Shown: positions 1 to 7,588 of the stretch, piece after piece | Position numbering within the stretch: position 1 is the stretch's first letter | How the letters are laid out: every line of letters starts with the position of its first letter | From: Enterococcus italicus DSM 15952 | GTDB lineage: Bacteria > Bacillota > Bacilli > Lactobacillales > Enterococcaceae | Direction of reading: 5' to 3' | DNA: 36,989 bases | Assembly: GCF_000185365.1 (NCBI RefSeq) | Contig: NZ_GL622241.1 | Span: 1,457,538-1,494,526, forward strand | The notes under the pieces: model-generated | Told to the model about the DNA's origin: nothing | What the model saw: the letters and a program-made list of their open reading frames with translations, nothing else | Database searches by the model: none | Program-made: the position numbers and the translations under genes

Positions 1-12
1 TCTAATAGAAAA

Positions 13-37
13 AGACAGATAGAAACACTACCTGTCT
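13..37 (-). terminator. Intrinsic terminator of the primase-like gene
   Basis: A stem of AGACAGATAG (13-22) with CTACCTGTCT (28-37), nine of ten pairs matched, has a five-base loop. It is followed on the minus strand by TTTTC. The right arm overlaps the stop codon of the gene ending at 36. Confidence 0.6.
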
Positions 38-1901
38 AATATGCTAATTCACTTTTATATATAACATTCTTAGATGAATACTTCTCCTTAATCCCTAACT
101 GATTATACAATTCTTTAGTTAGTCTACACGTATTTAAACCATATTTATTGTATATATCCGCTCTTAGTTTCTTAAATCTTTCTGCAGTGTCACGAACCTT
201 TAATCTTCTTGCTTTAGCTAACTTAGAAATAACATCCTTTTCGTATACATATCCTTTTTCTTCTATCTCGTTCATGATAATTCTAACTGAAGCTTTTTCC
301 AATTTCTCACTTGCTTGGCTTAAATTACTGTCTGCTTTACTCATCTTTATTTTTTTTTGTTCAACAAGTGGTTTATAAGATTGTGGAAAATCCTGATAAG
401 CCTTTTCTTCTCCAAAAAGTCTATATACCAATTCATAACTTAAACTACCGACTGTTACTTTATTTTCTCTTAAAACCTTAGCGATTCCTTCACTAACTGC
501 TGTGTTTTCATCCGTCAAGTTTGTTGGTTCGTAGATGTTACTCGTTCTTAGCTTAGTGCAATCTTTCTTTTGTTCCAGTATCAAACCATTAAATATATCC
601 TTAGGAATTTCTGCTTCTGGTTTCTTTTTAACAATCTCAGTAACAATCATATGATAAAGAATTTTTCTTGTCCTATCTAAGCTTACTTTCTTTTGGTTCG
701 TTACTCTAGCTAATTGCTTTGCCAGATTTTTAATGCTGTAATAATTTAAATATCTTAGTTCACCATTATCATCCATATAAACATAATCATACATAAAGTC
801 TAAAACAATAGGAATTTCCACTTGATATTTACTAAAATATTGATAGAGTTCAGGATACGTTTGTTTTAATTCTCCTGATTGTAGTTCTCGCTTAAATTTT
901 TGAGCATTAAATTTACTTTGACCTAGTTGTGAAGTATTTGTTACAGTCGAGCCAGTAAGTTCTACTAATAAATTAACTACTTCGATTGAAGATATTTTTA
1001 AATAACGCTCCAATAAAGAGATAATATTCCCACAATACTTATTACTTGCAGAAAAGCACTTATATAAATAAATGCCATGTTCTTCAGCATAAAACACACT
1101 TGCACTAGGATTATCTTCTTTATGGAAAATATCAAAAAATGGATTTTCTTCAGATAATTCAAGAAACTCTCTCATGTCTAATGATTTAAAATAGTTCATT
1201 GCATTATAATCATCAGGAAATTCTTGTTTATAATTATCTCCTAGTTTATTTTTAACAATATCCAATCTTCCTAATTTCAGCAACTCATAATTTGGCATAG
1301 AATCATCAATTATTTCACCGCTGATAATTTTTGCAATCTCAGTAGATTCTGTATTATTAATTTCTAGTATTCCAATAGTATCTAACGTGTTATCCCAATC
1401 AATCACTTCATAACCGCTATTACTTCCGAAAAATAATCTACTTGTTTGTCCAACAGATGAATCTGCTTGGGGATATTTTTTAAATAAAGCCTGATAAATC
1501 TGTTCTATCTCTTGGTTCTCAGTCACTAATTTATCTAGATGGAATACCACTCTAAATTTATCAACTTCAGAGAACAAATCACTGAATGTTTTGTATATAA
1601 AACTAGCATTCTCCTGCATAAACGTATCAGCTTCTAAATCTTCAATCGTATATAAATTATTCTCATCCTTGTTATCAAAATCCAACATCACTAGTTCTTG
1701 ACCAATAATTTTCGTCATTTTTGATAACTTATTCTCTGATAATTCAGCTAAAACCACTGTTTTTCCATTTACTGCTAATTCTTCTGCAAATTCTTGCATG
1801 CTCATTTCTCTTAGATTATTCAAAATCGTATTAGAAATCTTTTTCACCATATATTGGTCTGGTTTTTCTTTATTTGAAATGTTACTTAGATAGAATTTCA
1901 T
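36..1901 (-). CDS. Primase-like replication protein with degenerate CHC2 finger
   Basis: Likely makes primers for replication of the mobile element in the cytoplasm. The 621-residue protein has an N-terminal part resembling archaeo-eukaryotic-type primases: an acidic LDFD at residues 73-76, RVVFHLD at 117-123 and SSVGQTSRLFFG at 148-159. At about 255-300 there is a CHC2-like stretch with H260, the EDNPSA run, C282 and C290, but the usual first cysteine is missing. The C-terminal 300 residues are basic and helical with no recognised motif. ATG at 1901 is preferred because GGAGG lies nine bases upstream; an in-frame GTG at 1907 is too close. It sits 54 bp after the HTH gene and is probably co-transcribed with it. 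Family placement is from motif recall; the exact reaction is inference. Confidence 0.6.
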   Translation of the reverse strand: MKFYLSNISNKEKPDQYMVKKISNTILNNLREMSMQEFAEELAVNGKTVVLAELSENKLSKMTKIIGQELVMLDFDNKDENNLYTIEDLEADTFMQENASFIYKTFSDLFSEVDKFRVVFHLDKLVTENQEIEQIYQALFKKYPQADSSVGQTSRLFFGSNSGYEVIDWDNTLDTIGILEINNTESTEIAKIISGEIIDDSMPNYELLKLGRLDIVKNKLGDNYKQEFPDDYNAMNYFKSLDMREFLELSEENPFFDIFHKEDNPSASVFYAEEHGIYLYKCFSASNKYCGNIISLLERYLKISSIEVVNLLVELTGSTVTNTSQLGQSKFNAQKFKRELQSGELKQTYPELYQYFSKYQVEIPIVLDFMYDYVYMDDNGELRYLNYYSIKNLAKQLARVTNQKKVSLDRTRKILYHMIVTEIVKKKPEAEIPKDIFNGLILEQKKDCTKLRTSNIYEPTNLTDENTAVSEGIAKVLRENKVTVGSLSYELVYRLFGEEKAYQDFPQSYKPLVEQKKIKMSKADSNLSQASEKLEKASVRIIMNEIEEKGYVYEKDVISKLAKARRLKVRDTAERFKKLRADIYNKYGLNTCRLTKELYNQLGIKEKYSSKNVIYKSELAY

Positions 1902-1955
1902 AGTCACTATCCTCCAACATCAATAACCTTCCATATTTTCTAACAATTACTTTCT

Positions 1956-2150
1956 CTAAAAGCACCGTTTTTCTTCTGTTAATCCCCTTTTTCCTTTTCT
2001 AAAATTATGTAGATTTTGATTGTGAACACCAATCGCCTTAGAGAAAATAGTCATTTTCACTCCATATATTTTATCTAAAACATGTAACCAAGCCTTTACC
2101 TTTTCTTGTTTCTCAGTCAATTCCTCTGCTGTTAATTTCTTTGAATTCAT
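1956..2150 (-). CDS. Small helix-turn-helix protein
   Basis: A 64-residue protein whose middle (about residues 35-56, FSKAIGVHNQNLHNFRKGKR) looks like a helix-turn-helix of the XRE or phage-repressor type, with the basic recognition-helix end usual for DNA binding. GGAGG precedes the ATG by about ten bases. It is the first gene of a probable two-gene unit with the primase-like gene. Its promoter holds an eight-base palindrome directly at the minus-10 box, so it may repress itself and the primase gene. The abrupt C-terminus KRCF could mean truncation, or the protein may naturally be this short. Role is inference. Confidence 0.5.
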   Translation of the reverse strand: MNSKKLTAEELTEKQEKVKAWLHVLDKIYGVKMTIFSKAIGVHNQNLHNFRKGKRGLTEEKRCF

Positions 2151-2190
2151 TCGATTTATCCTCCAGAAATTATTTTATTAATCAATTTAG

Positions 2191-2226
2191 GTCCGGACTA
2201 TATCATCAATTGTCAACTGAAGTCAA
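2191..2226 (-). promoter_or_regulatory. Promoter and palindromic operator of HTH-primase unit
   Basis: On the minus strand, TTGACT (2221-2226) is followed after 18 bases by TATAGT (2197-2202). The perfect palindrome GTCCGGAC (2191-2198) overlaps the end of the minus-10 box. This is a natural place for repressor binding, probably by the HTH protein encoded next. Confidence 0.5.
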
Positions 2227-2340
2227 GAATGGATACCATTTTCGGACAACAAAAAATAATTAGTGGATTTTTATTAAAAGAATACTCTTATTTTATTACT
2301 TCTTTCTTAGATTTATCAAAACTATTAAAATCATTGATAT

Positions 2341-2481
2341 ATCAACGTTTATTCTATTTTCTATCTTAAACCCGAACTAAAAAACGCCTTAAATTGAACA
2401 TGAAGTGGATAATTCCCCATAAAAGTTTTTTCGTTGCATCTGAGAGATGTTTTTTGAAAAATAGTGCTTTAAAACGTTGAT
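2341..2481. repeat. Inverted pair of ATCAACGTTT, downstream of zinc-ribbon operon
   Basis: ATCAACGTTT at 2341-2350 is mirrored by AAACGTTGAT at 2472-2481, with 121 bases between. The same ten-base arms in the same arrangement occur at 5370-5379 and 5475-5484, on the other side of the operon 2618-5331. Confidence 0.6.
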
Positions 2482-2600
2482 GTAACAGCAATCTATTAAT
2501 TTTGTCAACAAGTATAAAACCCTTAATAAATAAGGCTTTTTTAAGGGTCATTTTTTAAGTGGTTTTTGATGATAATTTTGAGATAATTTTTGAATAAAAA

Positions 2601-2628
2601 AAGAGATATGAATAAATTCATATCTCTT
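2601..2628 (-). terminator. Intrinsic terminator of the zinc-ribbon operon
   Basis: A perfect 13-bp stem pairs AAGAGATATGAAT (2601-2613) with 2616-2628 around a two-base spacer. It is followed on the minus strand by TTTTTATTC. The stem overlaps the last codons of the gene ending at 2618. Confidence 0.8.
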
Positions 2629-2854
2629 CTAATAATTCTGTATTCATTTTATTCATGTGCATATTCCACAATTTAATCACTAAATCCTCGGAAAATATCA
2701 ATTTTTCCTGCTGCTTATCAGATAGTTTTTCAAATTGACTATATAATTCATTTGCCAATTTATTTAAAACAATCTTAGGAATGGTTACGTTGGCTCTCAT
2801 AAACGTTCGCTTTACTTTATTTTTCACATATTTTTTTATTGACAACTGATTCAA
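2618..2854 (-). CDS. Hypothetical 78-residue basic protein
   Basis: Last gene of the four-gene minus-strand operon 2618-5331, starting 23 bp after the stop of the zinc-ribbon protein gene. The N-terminal third is strongly basic (KKYVKNKVKRTFMR). The rest is predicted helical with an acidic end; there is no membrane segment and no cysteine pair. The pattern would suit a small nucleic-acid or membrane-surface binding protein, but I recognise no family. The terminator hairpin overlapping its stop supports it as the true operon end. The gene is well supported by position; function is unknown. Confidence 0.55.
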   Translation of the reverse strand: MNQLSIKKYVKNKVKRTFMRANVTIPKIVLNKLANELYSQFEKLSDKQQEKLIFSEDLVIKLWNMHMNKMNTELLEEI

Positions 2855-2877
2855 ATTATCTCTATCCTTCTTTTTAA

Positions 2878-4152
2878 TTAATCTGCTTTCTTATAAGTCA
2901 TGTAACCATTTTGATAGACAATTGCTGTTCCTGCTCGATTTGTAACTTCTTCACTACCTTCAGAATTAATACGTATATTAAATTCATACATTTCCTTTTC
3001 TTCAGTAATAAATTCATAAGAAACTTTCTCTGGAAGTCCTATCGAATCTTTAAATTTGCTGAAATAGATTGTCGCATCATCTTTAGAAGCTATTTCAATT
3101 GCTGATGTATCAAATGCTATTTTTTTCATCGCATCTACTTTCGCACTTGGCTTATTTTGGAATACGTTATATGCTTCAGCCTGTTCAGGGTCATACATGG
3201 CTGTTTGATTATTAATAGAAATCGTATCTTTGTCTATTAGGGTGATAGGCGTGATTGTGGTATCATAAACTGTCTTTCCCATACTGATAAGTGGAGTGAC
3301 AATATAATAGACTTTGTTTTTCATATCATACTTTACTGAATTCATATACCCATCCATGCCACTTCCTTGAAAAGCACCCCAACTTAATTGATTTTCAGGA
3401 TAATTAAAGTGATAGATATCACCTAATTTATTATCTGAAAGATTAAAATGCCAGCCAACATGCTGATTAAAATAATCTTCAAAATCCGTTTTAATCGTCA
3501 CGATATCTCTAGCCAATTCATTAGCTTTATCATTTAATTTTGTATCATTGATGCTTTGAATAGAGTTTTCTAATGTGTCAATATCCGTCAAATCAATCAA
3601 GGCAATATTCCAACTATTGATTGTTTCTTCCACACTTTCAAGCATATCAAATTGTCGGTTATAATAATTAACGATTGAACGCAATCCTTTAGAAAAGGTG
3701 TCATCTCCTTCAATTTCAGGTGTTTCTATACGAGTATCTGAATTAATGGTCAAATACGTAGAATCGAAATTATCTGGAATAGGTTCGTCAAATAGTTGAT
3801 TGACTTTATCCCTAACATTCACTTTTTCTCTTACATCAGCCAATTGTCTTTTATACTCTAATTTATCTCCCGATACTGCCCAAAGACTTTTCTCCTTTTT
3901 CTTTACTTTTTGCTCATCTAAATCCATATTTGGAACCGACTTTGTACTATCAGAATATAGATTATTGTAATTATCAATAAATTCGCTTTCTACATGGTTT
4001 TTATAAAGCCAGAAACTGCAACAAATGATAATAATACCAGATAAACTAACTAACACAGATTTTTTATTAAAAAACCTTTTTGATGTATTTCCTTTACATT
4101 TCGGGCAATGATTATCTACTAATTTTTCTCCACATTTACTACAAAAGTTCAT
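2878..4152 (-). CDS. Zinc-ribbon membrane-anchored protein, TcaA-like layout
   Basis: A 424-residue protein starting with a four-cysteine zinc ribbon (C4, C7, C16, C19), then one membrane segment (about residues 31-51), then about 370 residues predicted outside the cell. This order matches TcaA-type proteins of Firmicutes, which have a cytoplasmic zinc ribbon, a single pass and an extracellular part. I see no convincing TcaA domain similarity, so only the layout is claimed. The extracellular part is acidic, helical up to about residue 240 and then rich in beta-type segments; no lipobox or sortase motif. It starts five bases after the stop of the other zinc-ribbon gene, so they are translated from one message. 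Sensing or envelope modification is inference. Confidence 0.6.
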   Translation of the reverse strand: MNFCSKCGEKLVDNHCPKCKGNTSKRFFNKKSVLVSLSGIIIICCSFWLYKNHVESEFIDNYNNLYSDSTKSVPNMDLDEQKVKKKEKSLWAVSGDKLEYKRQLADVREKVNVRDKVNQLFDEPIPDNFDSTYLTINSDTRIETPEIEGDDTFSKGLRSIVNYYNRQFDMLESVEETINSWNIALIDLTDIDTLENSIQSINDTKLNDKANELARDIVTIKTDFEDYFNQHVGWHFNLSDNKLGDIYHFNYPENQLSWGAFQGSGMDGYMNSVKYDMKNKVYYIVTPLISMGKTVYDTTITPITLIDKDTISINNQTAMYDPEQAEAYNVFQNKPSAKVDAMKKIAFDTSAIEIASKDDATIYFSKFKDSIGLPEKVSYEFITEEKEMYEFNIRINSEGSEEVTNRAGTAIVYQNGYMTYKKAD

Positions 4153-4157
4153 TTGTC

Positions 4158-5096
4158 TTACTCCTTAGTCACTTTCCATATAGTTGTTACTATCATCATA
4201 ATAATGCCCATCCCTACTAATAAAATCCCAAATCCGACAGAATTTGAACTGCTTATATCAAAATACTCTGAAGAAACTGAATAAGTTTTTATTTCAGAAA
4301 TTATTTTAAACAAAAATAATCCATTTACTACAAGTAATAAAATTTGAATAAACTTACTAACTATATGATTAATAAACAACAGAACAAATGAAACAATCGG
4401 AAGTATCAGAATAACAATTAATAAAAACTGATAGCCACCATCCATCTTCGAGAGCAACGTTAGATAGTCATACAAAGTAATAGTAGAATCTAACCCATAC
4501 CCCAAACCACTAATCTCACCATGAAGTATTGGTGCTAAGAATACGCCTGTATAATAGAATATTATGCCGATTAATGAAACAATCCAGCTAGAGTTCATTC
4601 TAGCTGATTCGTTATGGTATTCATTTTTATCTTCCAAAACGTCATTTCTATTATTTGATGATTGTTCTATATGTTCATTTCTAACCGTAAGATTTTGAGT
4701 AGCTGTTTGAAGCAAACCATTTGTGAACCCTTTTATTTCCTGCTTATCAAGCATCATAACCTTTTCTTTCATCTTTTTATTCAATAGATGTTCTGAACTG
4801 TTCTTACTATTTGCATACCAATAACCAAAAATAATAAACACAACAAAAAACATCCACCCCAAAATGGGTTTAATTGTTAGGATAAGCATAGTAATCACTA
4901 TAAAAGTAAATAGAACAATCAAATTATTTTTGATAAAACTAATAAAGCGGCTAACTTTCCTTTGATTCAATCGAAAAATATTTAATTGAGTTTCAAACTG
5001 CCTAACAATTTGTTCGCCTTTCACGCTCTTGCCACATTTTTCACAAAAATTCGAATCTTTCGCTAACTTCTCTCCACACTGACTGCAATAATTCAT
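4158..5096 (-). CDS. Zinc-ribbon polytopic membrane protein
   Basis: A 312-residue protein beginning with a zinc ribbon (C4, C7, C18, C21) closely similar in spacing to that of its operon partner. Two membrane segments follow (about residues 62-103), then a polar linker rich in Asn, Glu and Gln (about 105-165), then four more membrane segments to the C-terminus. Start: ATG at 5096, preceded by AAGGAAG; a GTG three codons upstream (5105) is possible but leaves no spacing from that site. Paired N-terminal zinc ribbons in adjacent genes suggest the two proteins meet, or share a partner, on the cytoplasmic side. No enzymatic motif is seen. Function unknown. Confidence 0.6.
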   Translation of the reverse strand: MNYCSQCGEKLAKDSNFCEKCGKSVKGEQIVRQFETQLNIFRLNQRKVSRFISFIKNNLIVLFTFIVITMLILTIKPILGWMFFVVFIIFGYWYANSKNSSEHLLNKKMKEKVMMLDKQEIKGFTNGLLQTATQNLTVRNEHIEQSSNNRNDVLEDKNEYHNESARMNSSWIVSLIGIIFYYTGVFLAPILHGEISGLGYGLDSTITLYDYLTLLSKMDGGYQFLLIVILILPIVSFVLLFINHIVSKFIQILLLVVNGLFLFKIISEIKTYSVSSEYFDISSSNSVGFGILLVGMGIIMMIVTTIWKVTKE

Positions 5097-5109
5097 TTCT
5101 AACACTTCC

Positions 5110-5331
5110 TTATTTTTTACTTGCTTGAACGACGAAAAATACGATAACCGCTATAGCCATTATCAAAACGAGTGGATGATTCATTAGAAATCTAAATAAT
5201 AGGTTCAATAATCCAATAATTACAACCATTGCAACAATAAAACTTCCAATTTTTGTTAAGCAACCCTCTTTTTCAGTTTCTGGTTCAGTTACATCTTGAA
5301 TGATTATTTTTATCCCATCTTTTAAAGCCAT
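5110..5331 (-). CDS. Small two-pass membrane protein
   Basis: A 73-residue protein with an acidic N-terminus (EPETEKEG), a single cysteine and two hydrophobic segments (about residues 29-48 and 53-69), ending in a lysine pair. First gene of the operon, 13 bp ahead of the zinc-ribbon membrane protein start. AAAGGG precedes the ATG at moderate spacing. The upstream region contains a long perfect inverted repeat (5365-5489), so this transcript may be controlled there. Family not recognised; a subunit of a membrane complex with the next two proteins is the simplest guess. Confidence 0.55.
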   Translation of the reverse strand: MALKDGIKIIIQDVTEPETEKEGCLTKIGSFIVAMVVIIGLLNLLFRFLMNHPLVLIMAIAVIVFFVVQASKK

Positions 5332-5364
5332 AAAATCAACCCTTTCAATAAATTCTAACGAGGT

Positions 5365-5489
5365 AATAAATCAACGTTTTTGCCACAACAAAATAAGACC
5401 ACCATATCAACTCTAGAAATACTGATACAATCGTCTTTTTTATGTATTTTATTTTTTTATGCAGTGTCGGTAAAAAACGTTGATTTATT
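5365..5489. repeat. 17-bp perfect inverted repeat upstream of zinc-ribbon operon
   Basis: AATAAATCAACGTTTTT at 5365-5381 is exactly mirrored at 5473-5489, with 91 bases between. The core ATCAACGTTT is the same as in the pair at 2341-2481. It lies between the serine recombinase gene and the operon, so it may be a recombinase site or an operator pair for the operon. Confidence 0.75.
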
Positions 5490-5529
5490 TCCGGTTAATT
5501 ACCAACTTATACTACTAAATTCTATCGTT

Positions 5530-5564
5530 TGTCCATTGAAATGACAAGTCTCATTTTCTGGACA
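5530..5564. repeat. Possible resolvase-type inverted site
   Basis: TGTCCATTGAAATGA (5530-5544) faces TCATTTTCTGGACA (5551-5564), an imperfect inverted repeat with TGTCC ends. This resembles half-sites of Tn3-type resolvases (TGTC followed by an AT-rich stretch). It overlaps the 3' end of the serine recombinase gene rather than its promoter, which is unusual for a res site. Confidence 0.4.
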
Positions 5565-6120
5565 AGCCTGCTTTTTTAGCAATGTTATAAACAGTTTTTT
5601 CGGATACTCCACATTTTACTGCAATTTCTTTCAAAGATAGCTGATTTTCTTGATACAAAACAATAATTCTTTTGCGTTTATTTTTCTTAATCGGTGGTCT
5701 ACCCAACTGTTTATCCGAGTTAGCTAACGCTTCTTTTGTTCGTAAACTAATACTTTCTGCTTCAAATTCTGCTATACCTGCTAAAACGGTGAAGAATAGT
5801 CGTCCACTCGCTGTTCTGGTATCAATGGATTCTTGAATACTTTTCAGATATATCTCTTTCTCATTCAGTTCAGACATCAGATTTACCAATTGCCTAGATG
5901 ACCTGCTTAACCGAGCTAAATTATAAATTAGTAAGGTATCTCCTTTTTCTAAACGTTTCAATGCTTTGTCAAGTTCTGTTCGATGTTCCTTTCTTCCACT
6001 AATCTGCTCAGAAAATAATTCATCAGGTTCAAACTTTTCCAATGCCTTTCTCTGCACTTCTAGTCCTAAGTCCTGCGTATTTTTGCTAGTGCGAATATAG
6101 CCAATCGTTTTATTTCTCAT
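5551..6120 (-). CDS. Small serine recombinase, resolvase/invertase family
   Basis: Cuts and rejoins DNA at paired specific sites through a serine-DNA link. The 189-residue length is normal for resolvases and invertases. Visible landmarks are YIRTSKNTQD (R10, catalytic S12), LARLSRSSRQL with R70 and R73, GRLFFTVLAGIAEFE before the long E helix (about 106-130), a GRP turn (140-142) and a C-terminal helix-turn-helix (about 160-185) ending SRK. AGGAGGAG precedes the ATG. It lies between two inverted repeat sets, 5365-5564 and the hairpin at 6177-6206, which are candidate recombination sites. It may resolve multimers of the element or invert a segment; which of these cannot be decided here. Confidence 0.9.
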   Translation of the reverse strand: MRNKTIGYIRTSKNTQDLGLEVQRKALEKFEPDELFSEQISGRKEHRTELDKALKRLEKGDTLLIYNLARLSRSSRQLVNLMSELNEKEIYLKSIQESIDTRTASGRLFFTVLAGIAEFEAESISLRTKEALANSDKQLGRPPIKKNKRKRIIVLYQENQLSLKEIAVKCGVSEKTVYNIAKKAGLSRK

Positions 6121-6460
6121 GCGAGGTCTCCTCCTTTCTTTTCCTTAGTTTAATAATTTCTTTTTAAATACAAAAATACCCTGACTACTGGGAAATAGAC
6201 AGGGTAAATGAAAAAATCATTTAAAACCATAGAGGCTATTCAAATGGTTCTCGTCAAGGTAGTTTTATTATTACATAAAAAATAACAATTGTCGAGGAAA
6301 TAAATCGTCACTTTACTTTTCTATTATTCTGCTGAAACAGCAATAAAAAAAGTCTTTAATCCTATATCAAAAGAGGTTTTACTGTTCTATAAATTTGTAA
6401 AATAATTGTATCTTGCTATAATTTAAATAGTTATAAAATAACAAATGGAGGTATCTTACA
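6121..6460. other. 340-bp intergenic stretch between recombinase and LRR genes
   Basis: Divergent promoter region. It contains an inverted repeat TACCCTG (6177-6183) with CAGGGTA (6200-6206) just upstream of the recombinase gene, in the usual position of a res site. A short hairpin TGCTG-AAA-CAGCA lies at 6330-6342, followed by a run of A. No coding region is seen. Confidence 0.5.
6395..6422 (+). promoter_or_regulatory. Promoter of the LRR gene
   Basis: TTGTAA (6395-6400), a 16-base spacer and TATAAT (6417-6422). GGAGG follows at 6447-6451, nine bases before the ATG. Confidence 0.65.
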
Positions 6461-7447
6461 ATGACAAACGGAACGAGTCAAGGGCTATTTATAGTCGTTG
6501 CAATTATAATTTTTGGTATATTTACGTTAACCAGTTATGTATTATTTAAAGACAATTTAAAACCAACACTAGCTAATATTTTTACAAATGGATTTAATCA
6601 GTCAACCACTGCTTTAAATAACGGAATCATTTTAGAAAATAATATTAATACAGATGAAACAAATTCAACCATTTATAAAAATCAATTATATGTAAAAATA
6701 AGAGACAAAAATGAATCTAAGAATGAGTCAGAAGTTTGGGTATTGCTTGAAGAATTAAAAGATGATACTTATGCAATAAAAGCATCTGGTATTGACAAAA
6801 CCTCTCCAACATATGATATGGTATATTCTACGGGATGTTCTGGCTCAACAAGTATGATAGGGGATTTAACCCTACCAGATACTATTAATGGAAAGAAAAT
6901 AACTTTAATTAAAGAAAAAGCTTTTTATTATTCTAAGTTTAACGGTCAATTGACACTACCTAAGTATTTACAATCAATTGGAGCTTATGCTTTCTATTAT
7001 TCTAACTTTTCAGGAGAATTAACATTACCTGATTCTTTAAAATCAATTGGAAGTAGTGCTTTTCATTTTTCTAACTTTTCAGGAAGTTTAACATTACCTA
7101 ATTCTTTACAATCAATTGGAGATAGTGCTTTTAAAGTTTCTAACTTTGAAGGAAGTTTAACATTACCTAATTCTTTACAATCAATTGGAAGTAGTGCTTT
7201 TCATTTTTCTAACTTTTCAGGAAGTTTAACATTACCTGATTCTTTACAATCAATTGGAGGTAATGCTTTTCATTATTCTAACTTTTCAGGAACATTAGAT
7301 ATTTCTAAGGTAACCAATATTGGATTTTATGCTTTTGAGAACTCATCAATATCCACTGTTAAAAATGATTCTTTAAATAACAATAATAAGACAATAGGTA
7401 AAAATGCTATAAGAATGGCTGACGGTTCATTTTACATCATAAACTAG
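6461..7447 (+). CDS. Membrane-anchored BspA-type leucine-rich-repeat protein
   Basis: A 328-residue protein with a hydrophobic N-terminal segment (about residues 8-30) that probably anchors it in the membrane with the rest outside. A linker and a first small domain follow, then six tandem 23-residue repeats (residues 152-289) of the form AFxxSNFSGxLTLPxSLxSIG. This is the LRR_5/BspA pattern found in surface proteins that bind host or microbial ligands. There is no LPXTG sorting signal, so it is not sortase-anchored. It is a single-gene transcription unit with its own promoter and a strong terminator. BspA-type repeats are known; a role in adhesion or in element-encoded surface recognition is inference. 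Confidence 0.8.
   Translation: MTNGTSQGLFIVVAIIIFGIFTLTSYVLFKDNLKPTLANIFTNGFNQSTTALNNGIILENNINTDETNSTIYKNQLYVKIRDKNESKNESEVWVLLEELKDDTYAIKASGIDKTSPTYDMVYSTGCSGSTSMIGDLTLPDTINGKKITLIKEKAFYYSKFNGQLTLPKYLQSIGAYAFYYSNFSGELTLPDSLKSIGSSAFHFSNFSGSLTLPNSLQSIGDSAFKVSNFEGSLTLPNSLQSIGSSAFHFSNFSGSLTLPDSLQSIGGNAFHYSNFSGTLDISKVTNIGFYAFENSSISTVKNDSLNNNNKTIGKNAIRMADGSFYIIN
6914..7324 (+). repeat. Six tandem 69-bp coding repeats
   Basis: Units begin at 6914, 6983, 7052, 7121, 7190 and 7259 and encode the 23-residue LRR units. The third and fifth (7052-7120 and 7190-7258) differ at a single base, an A/G change altering Asn to Asp. This points to recent duplication or gene conversion. Confidence 0.9.
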
Positions 7448-7473
7448 ACTACTATCGCACCTATTTAATTACT

Positions 7474-7504
7474 TATCGCTCATTCAATGAGCGATATTTT
7501 TTTA
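7474..7504 (+). terminator. Terminator of the LRR gene
   Basis: TATCGCTCAT (7474-7483) pairs with ATGAGCGATA (7487-7496) around a three-base loop, followed by a run of eight T. Confidence 0.9.
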
Positions 7505-7588
7505 TCAAACACCTTTTTTATAGTCAAGTTGATTTAGAGACAACGTTCAAATTTCCATCCCCTACTTTTAGATGATAAAATAGTAAAT

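Larger units (their letters stand above)
2151..2617. other. 467-bp intergenic stretch, no supported gene
   Basis: Besides the promoter of the HTH gene and the inverted AAACGTTGAT pair, it holds a 12-base palindrome TTGATATATCAA (2334-2345) and a hairpin of ACCCTTAA (2519-2526) with TTAAGGGT (2541-2548). A 61-codon minus-strand frame (2366-2551) has no ribosome binding site and no recognisable motif, and is not called. Confidence 0.5.

Noticed and set aside
2227-2250. Left attachment site matching the right-end repeats at 11851-11912
   Set aside because: GGATACC and TTTTCGGAC occur in both places but in different order and spacing; too short to be convincing.
2366-2551. 61-codon minus-strand frame rich in Lys, Leu and Phe
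   Set aside because: No ribosome binding site, low complexity, and it overlaps the repeat pair and a hairpin, so there is no support as a gene.
6914-7324. Possible CRISPR-like array of 69-base repeats
   Set aside because: Repeats are contiguous without spacers and encode leucine-rich repeats in frame.
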